NCBI RefSeq assembly: GCF_900117445.1
Contig: NZ_FPEJ01000013.1
Location: forward strand, 806,001-870,000
Length of the DNA stretch: 64,000 nucleotides
From: Hyphomicrobium sp. NDB2Meth4
Lineage (GTDB): Bacteria; Pseudomonadota; Alphaproteobacteria; Rhizobiales; Hyphomicrobiaceae
Direction of reading: 5' to 3'
The translations under genes were made by a program, and so were the position numbers. This document shows, in pieces, positions 7,947 to 16,326 of the stretch. The notes beneath the pieces are model-generated. The model saw nothing but the letters and a program-made list of their open reading frames with translations, made no database searches and had not been told where the DNA came from. How positions within the stretch are numbered: position 1 is the first letter of the stretch; each line of letters opens with the position of its first letter.

Positions 7947-10457
7947 TCAAAAAGTCTTCGCCACGGTGAACAGCACCGTGCGTCCCGGTGCGACCGTCGC
8001 GCGATTGTTCTGGCTCTCCACGTAGTACAGCTCATCCGTCAGATTGAGACCGTTCAGCGCCAGCCTCCACGAGTCGATCTCGTACGAGACCAGCCCGTCG
8101 AACGTCAGCTGATGCGGGATCCAGTAAGTGTTCGCACTGTTTGTGAAGTAGCCATCGGCATAGGTCACACCGCCGCCGACGAGCAGTTTGCCCGGCCCGG
8201 TATAGAACGCAGTCGACAGATCGTAAGTGGTCCACAGCGAGAAAGTGTTCTCAGGCGTTTGCTGCACCCGGTTGCCCACCGTCTGTGTCACCACACCATT
8301 CCGGTTGGGCGGGCCGTTGGAAAGGATCTCGCTGTCGAGGTAGGCGTACGCAGCCTGCATCGACCACGCCTTGGTCAACTGGCCGCTGATGCCGAGTTCG
8401 ATACCCTGTACGCGCTGAATTTCGCTGCTCGGAATCGAGTCGCCACCCGAGTCCGTGTACCTGGCATTGTCCTTCATGATGTGGAACGCCGCCGCCGTCA
8501 GACCAAGACGTCCGCCAAGCAGCGTGTACTTCACGCCCGCTTCCCACGTTTCGCTCACTTCCGGATCGAGCGCGCTCTGTCCCGCGGCGGTGCCGATCGA
8601 ATTCACTTCGTTGGAGATGAACCCGCCGGTCGGTGAGAACGCACGTGCCCAAGACACGTAGTAGTTCTGGTTCGCCGTCGGCTCCCAGATAACGCTGAGC
8701 TTGGGGCTCCAGAACTCGGTCGTGCTCGACAGCTCCTTCCAGCCGTCGCCGCCGGTACACGTTGTCGTGCCGCCAGTCACGCACTGATAGCCGAAGTCTG
8801 CTTCGTAATGGTCCCAGCGAATGCCGCCAAGCAACGACACTTCCTTCGTGAGCCATAGCCGGTCGGATGCAAACACTGCGAAGCTGGTCGCATCGGATTC
8901 GCGTCGGCCGTTGTTCAGGCTGTCGTCGTGATAGAGAGTATATCCGGTCACGTTCTCATAGACCGGATTGACGATTGTCGCGACGTCCGAACCGAACGTG
9001 CCCGGCTGCTTCGTGCCGTTGACGAACCACGTTCTGCGCTCGTTCGACTGATAGTAGACGTCGACGCCGGCAACCGCTTCATGCTTGAAGCCGCCTGCAT
9101 TGAAGTTGGCGTTCACGCCGGTGATGTTCTGAGCGCCCCACGTATCCTGCTCATAGCCGGGATTGCCGCCGCCGTAGTTGATCGTGGCATGCTCGTAGTC
9201 ACCGCTCGCAAACTGCGTTGCGCACGCGTAGCCGGCAACGACAGTGGTACCGCATTCCGCCGGACCGCTCGCAAAATCGCGGCTGTAGAACGCAAGCCGC
9301 GTATCGCTGAACACCGACACTTCCTGGTTCAGCTTCGACTTGAACCGCGCCGTGAGAATGTCTGTCTGCGTCTCATCGTGATCGACTGACTTTCCGTAGT
9401 ACGTCGATTTCGGGACAAGCCATTCAGTAACAGGCGTGCCGGGGTTTGCCTTTGTCGCAGTTCCCGAGCGCGCCAGGATGGGCACGCCGTAGTCCGGCGT
9501 CCGATCACCCTCCTGGTGCAGGTAATTCACCGAGAGCGACGTGTCGGTGCCAAGGCCAAACGCAACCGAGCCGAGGAAGCCCCACCGGTTGGAGAAGTTG
9601 TGATCGCGGTCTACGAGATCCTGATCGTGGTACATCGCAACGGCGCGCGCGGCCGTCGTGGCATTGATCTGCTTGTTGATGTCGATCACGGTGCGCGCGT
9701 ATGGCCCGTTTCCGACAGTAACTTCGACGGAGCCGGCATCACCAAGATGCGCGGTCTTCTGGCTGAGGTTGATAACGCCACCGCCGGTACCCTGGCCGAA
9801 GCTTTCCGAAGACGGCCCCTTGAACACTTCGACCTGCTCGGTTGCGAACGCATCGCGTACATAGACGCCGAAATCGCGCAAGCCATCGACGTAGATGTCG
9901 CCTTTTGCCTGCAGACCGCGGATGCGGAACTGGTCGCCGTTGAGACCACCGCCGCCCTCACCGATCGCGACCGTGACGCCAGGCACCGCACGCAGCGCCT
10001 GATCAATCGTCGATATCTTCTGCTCTTGGATGATCTTCTGCGGCACGACATTGACCGTCTGCGGCATGTCCTGCAGCGTCCCGGGAAGGCGGCCAAGACC
10101 CGTACCCGACTGGTTCGTATTTCCGCTGGGCGGTGTGAGGCCGAGCTGCTCGCTCGGCGTCTGCGGCGCGGCCGCCGCTTCCGCTGCCGGGCCCTGCGGC
10201 GCCGGCGAGACGGCGGTGCTGGATGCCGCCTTCTTCTTGGCCTTTGCCTTTTTCGGTTCTGCCTTCTGCGTGGTCACTTCCAGCGGAGGCAGTTCCGTCT
10301 GGGCCGGGTTCGGCGCCTGCTCTTGAGCGCGGGCGCTGAAACCTGCGGTGCTGGCAGCCACCACTGAGGCGAGACCAACTGAGATGCGCGATACATTAAG
10401 GCGATCGGACGCCTTCCCTACCGGCGAAACGCCGGCGGGCACTCTACTCTTTGACAC
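7947..10457 (-). CDS. TonB-dependent siderophore receptor
   Basis: 836 residues from a GTG start with a G-rich ribosome site. Residues 1-44 are a signal peptide (ends ARA/Q). A TonB box (LPPLEVTTQ, 56-64) is followed by a Lys/Ala-rich linker (66-100), a plug domain (LGRLPGTLQDMPQTVNVV, FRIRGL, VEVFKGPSSESFGQGTGGGVIN) and a barrel closing with the terminal aromatic TVAKTF. The plug GPSS..(F/Y)G.G..GG.IN motif and the piuC neighbour point to a catecholate-type ferric siderophore receptor of the Fiu/PiuA group; the substrate is inferred. The long linker between TonB box and plug is unusual. It is first in the minus-strand iron cluster. Confidence 0.93.
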   Translation of the reverse strand: MSKSRVPAGVSPVGKASDRLNVSRISVGLASVVAASTAGFSARAQEQAPNPAQTELPPLEVTTQKAEPKKAKAKKKAASSTAVSPAPQGPAAEAAAAPQTPSEQLGLTPPSGNTNQSGTGLGRLPGTLQDMPQTVNVVPQKIIQEQKISTIDQALRAVPGVTVAIGEGGGGLNGDQFRIRGLQAKGDIYVDGLRDFGVYVRDAFATEQVEVFKGPSSESFGQGTGGGVINLSQKTAHLGDAGSVEVTVGNGPYARTVIDINKQINATTAARAVAMYHDQDLVDRDHNFSNRWGFLGSVAFGLGTDTSLSVNYLHQEGDRTPDYGVPILARSGTATKANPGTPVTEWLVPKSTYYGKSVDHDETQTDILTARFKSKLNQEVSVFSDTRLAFYSRDFASGPAECGTTVVAGYACATQFASGDYEHATINYGGGNPGYEQDTWGAQNITGVNANFNAGGFKHEAVAGVDVYYQSNERRTWFVNGTKQPGTFGSDVATIVNPVYENVTGYTLYHDDSLNNGRRESDATSFAVFASDRLWLTKEVSLLGGIRWDHYEADFGYQCVTGGTTTCTGGDGWKELSSTTEFWSPKLSVIWEPTANQNYYVSWARAFSPTGGFISNEVNSIGTAAGQSALDPEVSETWEAGVKYTLLGGRLGLTAAAFHIMKDNARYTDSGGDSIPSSEIQRVQGIELGISGQLTKAWSMQAAYAYLDSEILSNGPPNRNGVVTQTVGNRVQQTPENTFSLWTTYDLSTAFYTGPGKLLVGGGVTYADGYFTNSANTYWIPHQLTFDGLVSYEIDSWRLALNGLNLTDELYYVESQNNRATVAPGRTVLFTVAKTF

Positions 10458-10506
10458 GACTCTAAGCCCCCCAAAGGACGCAATACACTTACGCGGATAG
10501 GCAATT

Positions 10507-10580
10507 CAGTAACTGACTGGAGAGCGGCCGCTCTGGGACTAACGCTTTCGCCTCGCTGGCGCGGGCCTGCCTCTTGAGGC
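10507..10580 (-). promoter_or_regulatory. Palindromes in the receptor mRNA leader
   Basis: Three dyads lie between the candidate promoter and the receptor start: CAGTAACTG (10507-10515), the 14-base perfect palindrome AGAGCGGCCGCTCT (10521-10534) and GCCTCTTGAGGC (10569-10580). They could be protein operators or leader RNA hairpins. No known riboswitch was recognised. Confidence 0.4.
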
Positions 10581-10581
10581 A

Positions 10582-10609
10582 ATTATTAATACCATACCAA
10601 GCTAGTCAA
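10582..10609 (-). promoter_or_regulatory. Candidate sigma-70 promoter of the receptor
   Basis: On the minus strand TTGACT (-35) is followed after 16 bases by AATAAT (-10), inside an AT-rich patch that stands out from the GC-rich surroundings. This gives a leader of roughly 115 bases before the receptor GTG. The patch also contains ATTAATAATT, where a Fur/RirA-type repressor could bind, but no textbook iron box is present. Confidence 0.5.
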
Positions 10610-10700
10610 CAAACAAACTTGACGCTCCCCATCCAGATTCGCTCATCCGTGGGCCGACGTTGTATTCCTGCGACTCTTCCAGGGTTTACGGGCCGCTTTC

Positions 10701-10717
10701 TTGAGAACGGTTCTAAG
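10701..10717. promoter_or_regulatory. Possible Irr (iron control element-like) site
   Basis: TTGAGAA-CGG-TTCTAAG is an inverted repeat differing from the rhizobial Irr box, as I recall it (TTTAGAA-N3-TTCTAAA), at one position in each half. It lies about 244 bases upstream of the receptor start and about 92 upstream of the candidate -35, so it could act from a distance or on a plus-strand transcript. Single site, motif only. Confidence 0.35.
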
Positions 10718-10935
10718 CCAGTTGCTGTCGAGAGCCCTCTCGGCGCATCTCGCGCCCCCACTCAGCCGCCCCTAATAAGAAATCCGCTTCTTCTTATTTG
10801 ACCCGGCCGCTCACCGACCCCATGTATGTGCCGTCGCCAACGACCGCGGTGATTTGCAGAGCAGGATTGCGCCGCGAAACCAAACGCTAAGGTGCTGTGT
10901 TTCTACGCACAGCTTCGGCTCCAAGGAGAAGAACC

Positions 10936-11019
10936 ATGGTAAGCTTTGTGCTTTCAAACCTCGCCCCTTCGACACCGGCCCGCTCCTGTGCGCGCTGCTG
11001 CTGTTGCATGTGTTGCTGA
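10936..11019 (+). CDS. Possible 27-residue polycysteine leader peptide
   Basis: A strong ribosome site (AAGGAG, 8 bases upstream) precedes an ATG that opens 27 codons ending in TGA. The product ends in C-A-R-C-C-C-C-M-C-C. Two readings are possible. The Cys tract may be real, as in cysteine-sensing leader peptides. Or the tract may be the shifted reading of a Leu-rich stretch (the next frame reads LLCALLLLHVLLMLTVA to 11036), in which case another frame, perhaps a small membrane peptide, is coding. The next gene starts 91 bases downstream and contains no Cys. Confidence 0.3.
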   Translation: MVSFVLSNLAPSTPARSCARCCCCMCC

Positions 11020-11110
11020 TGCTGACGGTGGCATAGCCACCTCACCCCACAAAATCGTCATCAAAGCACCCTAAGGGAGTGCCGGAACCTACCCGGCGCA
11101 AAGTGAACTC

Positions 11111-11341
11111 ATGACTTCACAGGCCTACATCATCGAAATTGGAAGTGACGCCGTCGGCATCGTCGTGCGCGAATCCGGCGAAGCTGCATTCCAGTTTCAC
11201 TCCGCCCTCAGCGACTACCGTGCGCTCGACGGCAAGAAGTTCGCTACGGCACAAGCAGCTCACCGCGCAGCTCTCGACCACGCAGGTCAACGCTCCGGCG
11301 CCACGCGCAAAGCGCGCCGCCCTGAACTCGAGTATGCTTGA
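11111..11341 (+). CDS. Hypothetical protein, 76 residues
   Basis: Family not recognised. The product begins MTSQAYIIEIGSDAVGIVVR and ends in a basic tail (GATRKARRPELEYA). Third codon positions are strongly G/C like the neighbours, which supports real coding. No signal peptide, membrane helix or cysteine. A UUCG-loop hairpin and a strong terminator follow directly, so it is the last gene of a short plus-strand transcript. The ribosome site (AAGTGA) is weak. Confidence 0.65.
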   Translation: MTSQAYIIEIGSDAVGIVVRESGEAAFQFHSALSDYRALDGKKFATAQAAHRAALDHAGQRSGATRKARRPELEYA

Positions 11342-11350
11342 TCAGGAGGC

Positions 11351-11368
11351 GGAGTGCTTCGGCACTCC
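11351..11368 (+). other. UUCG-tetraloop hairpin after the 76-residue gene
   Basis: GGAGTGC-TTCG-GCACTCC is a 7-bp perfect stem with a stable UUCG loop, 9 bases after the stop codon. It has no T-run and probably protects the mRNA 3' end upstream of the terminator. Confidence 0.6.
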
Positions 11369-11392
11369 GTCGCTCCCCTGAACGACAAAAAA

Positions 11393-11422
11393 CCCCGCGC
11401 CAAGCTTTGGCGCGGGGTTTTT
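11393..11422. terminator. Strong rho-independent terminator (bidirectional)
   Basis: CCCCGCGCCA-AGCTT-TGGCGCGGGG followed by five T on the plus strand, and preceded by six A, which become U on the minus strand. It ends the plus-strand 76-residue gene and also the convergent minus-strand gene at 11443. Confidence 0.92.
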
Positions 11423-11442
11423 GCTTGCGGCCAAGGCTTAAT

Positions 11443-11739
11443 TCAGCACGCCATATCCATGTCCTGATGCACTTCGGCGGGTGCACCGAACGAGATGCGC
11501 TTTGCGCCCACCGCAGCATCACATGAGACTTGGATAAACCAGTGATGGAACGAGGACAGTGAAAGCTCGGCCACCGCTAGCTCGCGACCGTCGAGCCCAT
11601 GCATCCGATGGTCCCAGGTAGCCTGCTCGCCGATGCGGAACGACACGCGGTAGACTTGTCCTGCGCGATCCGTGAAGAAGCTGCGGTGCCAGGCACGAGG
11701 TTCGGATGGGGTCGCGGCCTGAATAATGTTCTGCTGCAT
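11443..11739 (-). CDS. Hypothetical protein, 98 residues
   Basis: Not recognised. The product starts MQQNIIQAATPSEPRAWHRS and contains a DRAGQVYRVSFRIGE stretch suggesting a small beta-rich fold; it ends in DMDMAC. No signal peptide or membrane segment. Codon use matches the neighbours. It lies 68 bases after the stop of the DUF1275 gene on the same strand and may be cotranscribed. It faces the bidirectional terminator. Confidence 0.6.
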   Translation of the reverse strand: MQQNIIQAATPSEPRAWHRSFFTDRAGQVYRVSFRIGEQATWDHRMHGLDGRELAVAELSLSSFHHWFIQVSCDAAVGAKRISFGAPAEVHQDMDMAC

Positions 11740-11807
11740 GTGCCCGACACTAGGCAGCTCAGGACATCACCCAAACCAAGAAGAAGTGCAGTCGTTATCA
11801 CCAACCG

Positions 11808-12500
11808 CTACTCGCTGAGAACAGTCGCGGCCACGAGCCCGGCCACCGGCGCCAGCAGGCACCAGAATGAGAAGTACATGTAGCCGTAGGCACCTGCCAC
11901 CGCTCCCACAGCGAACGCAAGAATGCTCGGCAGCATCATCGAAATGCGCTGGCGTGCTTTCGCTCGCAGGTCCGCCGGGCCACGGTTCATGTCGATGAGG
12001 TCGATAACCACCTGAGTGGTGTTGCCCGTCATGATCGTCGTCGGAGCATGTGCCGAGAATACCAGCCGCCCGGCAGCGTTCTGCACCGCCATTGCCGCTA
12101 CGCCCGTCATGCCGACCAGCACTGGGCTCCATGCGTCGGGATCGTTAACTGGAACAATCGCGGCGCCGCCCAGCATGAAGCCGATCAGGATCACCGTTTC
12201 CGCGATGAGCAGCGTACGGGCCGGCCGCCAGGAGCGCTGCTCATGATAGAGAACGACCAGACGCACCACCCCAACGACGAGCGCAAACATCGGCAACGCC
12301 AGCACCTTGGCGAACAGGCCCGCCTGCGCATGAACGATCTCCGATCCCAGGACGACGAAGTTGCCCGTCACGTGGGCGGTGAACAACCCGAACAGCGCAA
12401 CGAACCCCACCACATCGACGAAGCCCGCCACGAATGCGAGCGCCGAGGTCGAAAGGATGGCGCGGCCGGCCGGCCGCGCCTCCAACACCGCTTGCGTCAT
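11808..12500 (-). CDS. DUF1275 (YoaK-type) membrane protein
   Basis: 230 residues. The ATG chosen is preceded by GGAGG at 8 bases; the frame runs on upstream but those residues overlap wrbA and are arginine-rich nonsense. Six to seven hydrophobic helices are visible, with the family hallmarks ALAFVAGFVDVVGF and HVTGNFVVLG in the first third and TTIMTGNTTQVVIDL in the second. DUF1275 proteins are predicted membrane transporters or channels of unknown substrate. It starts 25 bases after the wrbA stop on the same strand, so it is probably the last gene of a wrbA transcript. Confidence 0.87.
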   Translation of the reverse strand: MTQAVLEARPAGRAILSTSALAFVAGFVDVVGFVALFGLFTAHVTGNFVVLGSEIVHAQAGLFAKVLALPMFALVVGVVRLVVLYHEQRSWRPARTLLIAETVILIGFMLGGAAIVPVNDPDAWSPVLVGMTGVAAMAVQNAAGRLVFSAHAPTTIMTGNTTQVVIDLIDMNRGPADLRAKARQRISMMLPSILAFAVGAVAGAYGYMYFSFWCLLAPVAGLVAATVLSE

Positions 12501-12525
12501 TAAAGCCTCCGCCCACCTGCTTAGC

Positions 12526-13125
12526 TTAGCGTGACAGCTTCGCAGCAATCTCAGCGATATGCCGGCCCTGGAACCGCGCGCCAGCGAGCTCGTTGTCGCT
12601 CGGCTGACGCGAGCCGTCTCCGCCGGCAATCGTTGAAGCGCCATAGGGCGAGCCACCAGTGACCTCATTGACGCCCATCTGTCCCTGGAACGAGTACGGT
12701 AGCCCGACGACAACCATGCCCTGATGCAGCAGCACGACCTGCGTCGTCAGGATCGTGCTCTCCTGGCCGCCATGCTGGGTCGCGGACGATGTGAATACAC
12801 CGCCCACCTTCCCGATCAGCTTGCCCTGTGCCCAGAGACCTCCGGTCTGATCGAGGAAATTCTTCATTTGCGCGGCCATGTTTCCGAACCGCGTCGGCGT
12901 GCCGATGATGATTGCATCGTAATCAGCGAGTTCAGCGACATCGGCAATCGGCGCAGCCTGGTCGAGCTTGAATCCAGAACTCTTGGCGACCTCTTCAGGC
13001 ACCAGTTCCGGGACGCGCTTGACGACGGCTTCAGCCCCCGCTTCACGCGCGCCATCAGCAACTGCTGCAGCCATCTTCTCGATATGGCCGTAGCTCGAAT
13101 AGTAGAGAACAAGAACCTTCGTCAT
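12526..13125 (-). CDS. wrbA: WrbA NAD(P)H:quinone oxidoreductase
   Basis: 199 residues, the standard WrbA length. It opens with a flavodoxin-like loop ([14 protein letters not shown]) that binds FMN phosphate, then [24 protein letters not shown] and [13 protein letters not shown], which are diagnostic for WrbA. The enzyme reduces quinones by two electrons, protecting against oxidative stress, and acts in the cytosol as a tetramer. The upstream pirin gene is on the same strand but separated by a strong terminator. Confidence 0.95.
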   Translation of the reverse strand: MTKVLVLYYSSYGHIEKMAAAVADGAREAGAEAVVKRVPELVPEEVAKSSGFKLDQAAPIADVAELADYDAIIIGTPTRFGNMAAQMKNFLDQTGGLWAQGKLIGKVGGVFTSSATQHGGQESTILTTQVVLLHQGMVVVGLPYSFQGQMGVNEVTGGSPYGASTIAGGDGSRQPSDNELAGARFQGRHIAEIAAKLSR

Positions 13126-13154
13126 CTGCTCGTCTCCGGGTTGATCTTCACGAC

Positions 13155-13191
13155 AAAAAAACGGCCGGCCAGCATCAAGCCGGCCGGCCTT
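13155..13191 (-). terminator. Rho-independent terminator after pirin
   Basis: On the minus strand GGCCGGCC (plus flanking pairs), an 11-base loop and GGCCGGCC are followed by GTTTTTTT. It lies between the pirin stop and the wrbA start, separating the two transcripts. Confidence 0.9.
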
Positions 13192-13199
13192 GCGGCGCG

Positions 13200-13901
<702 letters not shown>

Positions 13902-13924
13902 GGTGGACCTCCGTTTTCATGATG

Positions 13925-14004
13925 GGACCCAACCGGTCCGTTGGCCCTGATATTGACCGTCCCCAACGAAACCACAATTCATTGAGTTTGAACCTGTCTG
14001 GTTC
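13925..14004. promoter_or_regulatory. Paired dyads in the pirin/LysR divergent promoter
   Basis: Two inverted repeats of the same design occur: GGACC-N5-GGTCC (13925-13939) and GAACC-N5-GGTTC (13990-14004). Their centres are 65 bases apart, about six helical turns. The second ends just before the LysR start. This is a plausible pair of LysR sites for autoregulation and pirin control. Confidence 0.5.
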
Positions 14005-14008
14005 CATT

Positions 14009-14923
14009 ATGGCAACAATGGACAAGCTCGAAGCCATGAATGCCTTCGCCAAGGTGGTTGCCGCCGGCAGCTATGCCGAGGCCGCCCGCCGCCTCGGACT
14101 GACGCGTTCCGCCGTGAGCAAGGCCGTCATGGAACTGGAGCAGCTTCTCGGGGCCCGATTACTCGACCGCACCACCCGTCGCGTCACGCCGACCGAAGCC
14201 GGGCTCGCCTACTACGAGCGCACCACCGCGATCCTCGCCGACGTTGAAGAAACCGAGCTGCAGATCTCACGATTGCACGACGAGCCGCGCGGTATCCTCA
14301 AGATCAACGCGCCCATGTCCTTTGGCATCCTGTATCTCGGAGAAGCCGTCGCCGAATTCATGCGCCGCTATCCGGAGCTGCGCATCGAGCTGCTGCTCAA
14401 TGATCGCTTCATCGACCCGTTGGAGGAGGGCGTCGACGTCACTGTGCGCATCGGCACGCTGAGCGATTCCAGCCTGATCGCGCGCCGCCTCGCGCCTGCA
14501 CGCCTGGCTCTGGTTGCATCACCCGAATACATCGAGGAGCACGGCGCTCCGGCTGAGCCGAAGGACTTGGCAAACCACCGCTGTCTCGCCTACGGACACA
14601 TGGCCGCCAATAGCCGCTGGCAGCTCACCCATGGCGCTACCGTGATATCGGTGAACTACATCTCCGCCCTTTGCTCGAACAACGGCGAAGTCCTTCGCGC
14701 CGCCGCGCGCGCCGGCAACGGCATTGCCAACCTGCCGACATTCCTGGTTGGCCCCGACATCGCCTCGGGACGCCTGCAACTTGTTCTGCCTGATTACCCG
14801 CCGCCGAGCCTCGGCATTTTCGCGCTCTACGCGCCAAACCGTTATCTGGCCGCGAAGACCCGCCTTTTCATTGATTTTCTCACCACCCGCTTCGGCGAGG
14901 CCCCAAGCTGGGACGGCTTCTAG
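14009..14923 (+). CDS. LysR-family transcriptional regulator
   Basis: 304 residues from ATGGCAACAATGGAC; the second ATG (codon 4) is an equally possible start and the upstream frame lies in the promoter. The winged helix-turn-helix is at the N-terminus (FAKVVAAGSYAEAARRLGLTRSAVSKAVMEL, split here as SYAEAARRLGLTRSAVSKAV), then a long helix and an effector-binding domain with the LPTFLVGPDIASGRL block. It belongs to the CrgA/DmlR-like group (LLDRTTRRVTPTEAG). Divergent from the pirin gene, which it probably controls. Confidence 0.92.
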   Translation: MATMDKLEAMNAFAKVVAAGSYAEAARRLGLTRSAVSKAVMELEQLLGARLLDRTTRRVTPTEAGLAYYERTTAILADVEETELQISRLHDEPRGILKINAPMSFGILYLGEAVAEFMRRYPELRIELLLNDRFIDPLEEGVDVTVRIGTLSDSSLIARRLAPARLALVASPEYIEEHGAPAEPKDLANHRCLAYGHMAANSRWQLTHGATVISVNYISALCSNNGEVLRAAARAGNGIANLPTFLVGPDIASGRLQLVLPDYPPPSLGIFALYAPNRYLAAKTRLFIDFLTTRFGEAPSWDGF

Positions 14924-14946
14924 AGCCGCGCACGCGGTGCGCCTGC

Positions 14947-15648
14947 TTAGAAGTGCGCGCGCACCGACAGCTCTACGGTCATGGCAACGAAGTACAGCGC
15001 CGCAGCGACCAGAACCGCCTGTACCCAGAATGGCGAGGGAAAGCCAAAGGCGACTGCCGCAATGGCCGCAATCGACCACAGCGTGGTCACGACCAGCGTT
15101 ACGACACGAAGCTTGGCGACGCGCACCGGATGCACCCAGCGGATCGGGATGAAGGTGAAGAAGATGCACACGAGCAGAGCCGCGTAGTTGAACCACAGCG
15201 GCGGGGCGAGCGCGAACAGGTACAGCGCCACGACGTTCCAGATCGCCGGGAAACCGATGAACGTATAGTCCTCGCCTTTGCTCGCCAGATCCGAGAAGTG
15301 GTACAGCGATGAGACGAGGATCAGCGAGGCGATCACCAAGCCGCTGGTGCCAACGAGAAACCCGCCGCGGATCATCGCCAGCGCCGGCACAAAGACGTAG
15401 GTGACATAGTCGATAACGAGATCGAGCCGCTCGCCGGAGAATCGCGGCAGTCGCTGATCAACCCTCACCATCCGCGCGAACGTCCCGTCCACCGCGTCGA
15501 TGACCAGCGCCACCCCGAGCCAGATGAACATTCGCTCCCAGGCACCATCGATCAGCGCCAAGGTAGCCATCAGTGCGCAAACCGCGCCCAACGCCGTAAA
15601 CAGATGAACGGCCGCAGCCGCAAAGTCGCTAAAGCGCAGGGGAAGCAC
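14947..15648 (-). CDS. pcs: Phosphatidylcholine synthase
   Basis: 233 residues with about eight membrane helices. The CDP-alcohol phosphatidyltransferase signature is present as D-A-V-D-G-T-F-A-R followed by G-E-R-L-D-L-V-I-D-Y, in the spaced form seen in Pcs. The enzyme condenses CDP-diacylglycerol with choline to make phosphatidylcholine in the inner membrane, a pathway typical of Rhizobiales. Length and the FSGERLDLVIDY block match Pcs rather than PgsA or PssA. The 24-base gap to the exported protein upstream could allow cotranscription. Confidence 0.92.
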   Translation of the reverse strand: MLPLRFSDFAAAAVHLFTALGAVCALMATLALIDGAWERMFIWLGVALVIDAVDGTFARMVRVDQRLPRFSGERLDLVIDYVTYVFVPALAMIRGGFLVGTSGLVIASLILVSSLYHFSDLASKGEDYTFIGFPAIWNVVALYLFALAPPLWFNYAALLVCIFFTFIPIRWVHPVRVAKLRVVTLVVTTLWSIAAIAAVAFGFPSPFWVQAVLVAAALYFVAMTVELSVRAHF

Positions 15649-15672
15649 GCCCGTCGTCCCCCCAGGATGGCA

Positions 15673-16032
15673 TCAGAACCGGTGTTTGACGGATCCGCGC
15701 ACAGTCAAATCATCTTCCGGATTGGGCGCTTCCTGCTGGCGGCTCGCGGCACCATCAGCCGCGCCATAGAGCAGCTCCAGCCCGAAGTCCATCTTCGGCA
15801 GGACGCCCAAACGACCCAAGCCAGGGATACGGATCTCCGTCCCCGTCTCGGCCTTAGGCGTCACCTCATCGCTCAGGCCCGCCTTGCTGTCAGCCGGCGC
15901 AGCATCTGCCGGAGCAGGAGCGGCCTCAGCTGGAACTGGGGTAGCGCCTTTCTGCTCCTGGAACGCGAACGCGCCGTGGCCGGCAACAAGTGCCGCGACC
16001 AACGCCAGCGCTACTACGACCCGGTTGCTCAT
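15673..16032 (-). CDS. Small exported protein of unknown function
   Basis: 119 residues from the ATG that gives a clean signal peptide (MSNRVVVALALVAALVAG, cleavage near AFA/F). The longer frame upstream has no such start. After an Ala/Pro-rich segment comes a compact C-terminal region, RIPGLGRLGVLPKMDFGLELLYG, then DDLTVRGSVKHRF. The final aromatic and amphipathic strands suggest an outer-membrane-associated or periplasmic protein. Family not named with confidence. It lies just upstream of pcs on the same strand. Confidence 0.72.
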   Translation of the reverse strand: MSNRVVVALALVAALVAGHGAFAFQEQKGATPVPAEAAPAPADAAPADSKAGLSDEVTPKAETGTEIRIPGLGRLGVLPKMDFGLELLYGAADGAASRQQEAPNPEDDLTVRGSVKHRF

Positions 16033-16268
16033 CGCAAACCCCACAACGTGAAAAAGTGCCTCGGTTGGAAAATGCTTCGTCGGCCCCACCATGACAAGGA
16101 TGTTTTGCCCCGAGTTAAGCCGCAGTAAACAATTGTCCCAGTGAGTGTGTTCCTGGCGCCATGTGGCAGAACCGCACCAACAATAGACTGATCCACCGTG
16201 AGCTGCGTTTACCCACTTTTCGCCCCCAGCAAACCCCAGATTCGCCCGAAAATCCGGCACGAAACGCA

Positions 16269-16298
16269 AAGAGAGCCGCCCGGCAGAGCGGCTCTCTC
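16269..16298 (-). terminator. Terminator hairpin after the porin
   Basis: GAGAGCCGC / GCGGCTCTC, a 9-bp perfect stem with an 8-base loop, followed on the minus strand by TTTGCGTTT. It lies 29 bases after the porin stop. The remaining roughly 230 bases to the next gene show nothing else I can name. Confidence 0.75.
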
Positions 16299-16326
16299 GA
16301 GTTGCGTAGGTCAGTCGTAGTGTTAC

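Larger units (their letters stand above)
10458..10935. other. Long intergenic region upstream of the receptor
   Basis: About 480 bases without a convincing gene. It holds the receptor leader and promoter, the Irr-like dyad and otherwise unremarkable sequence with short frames of poor codon character. Confidence 0.6.
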
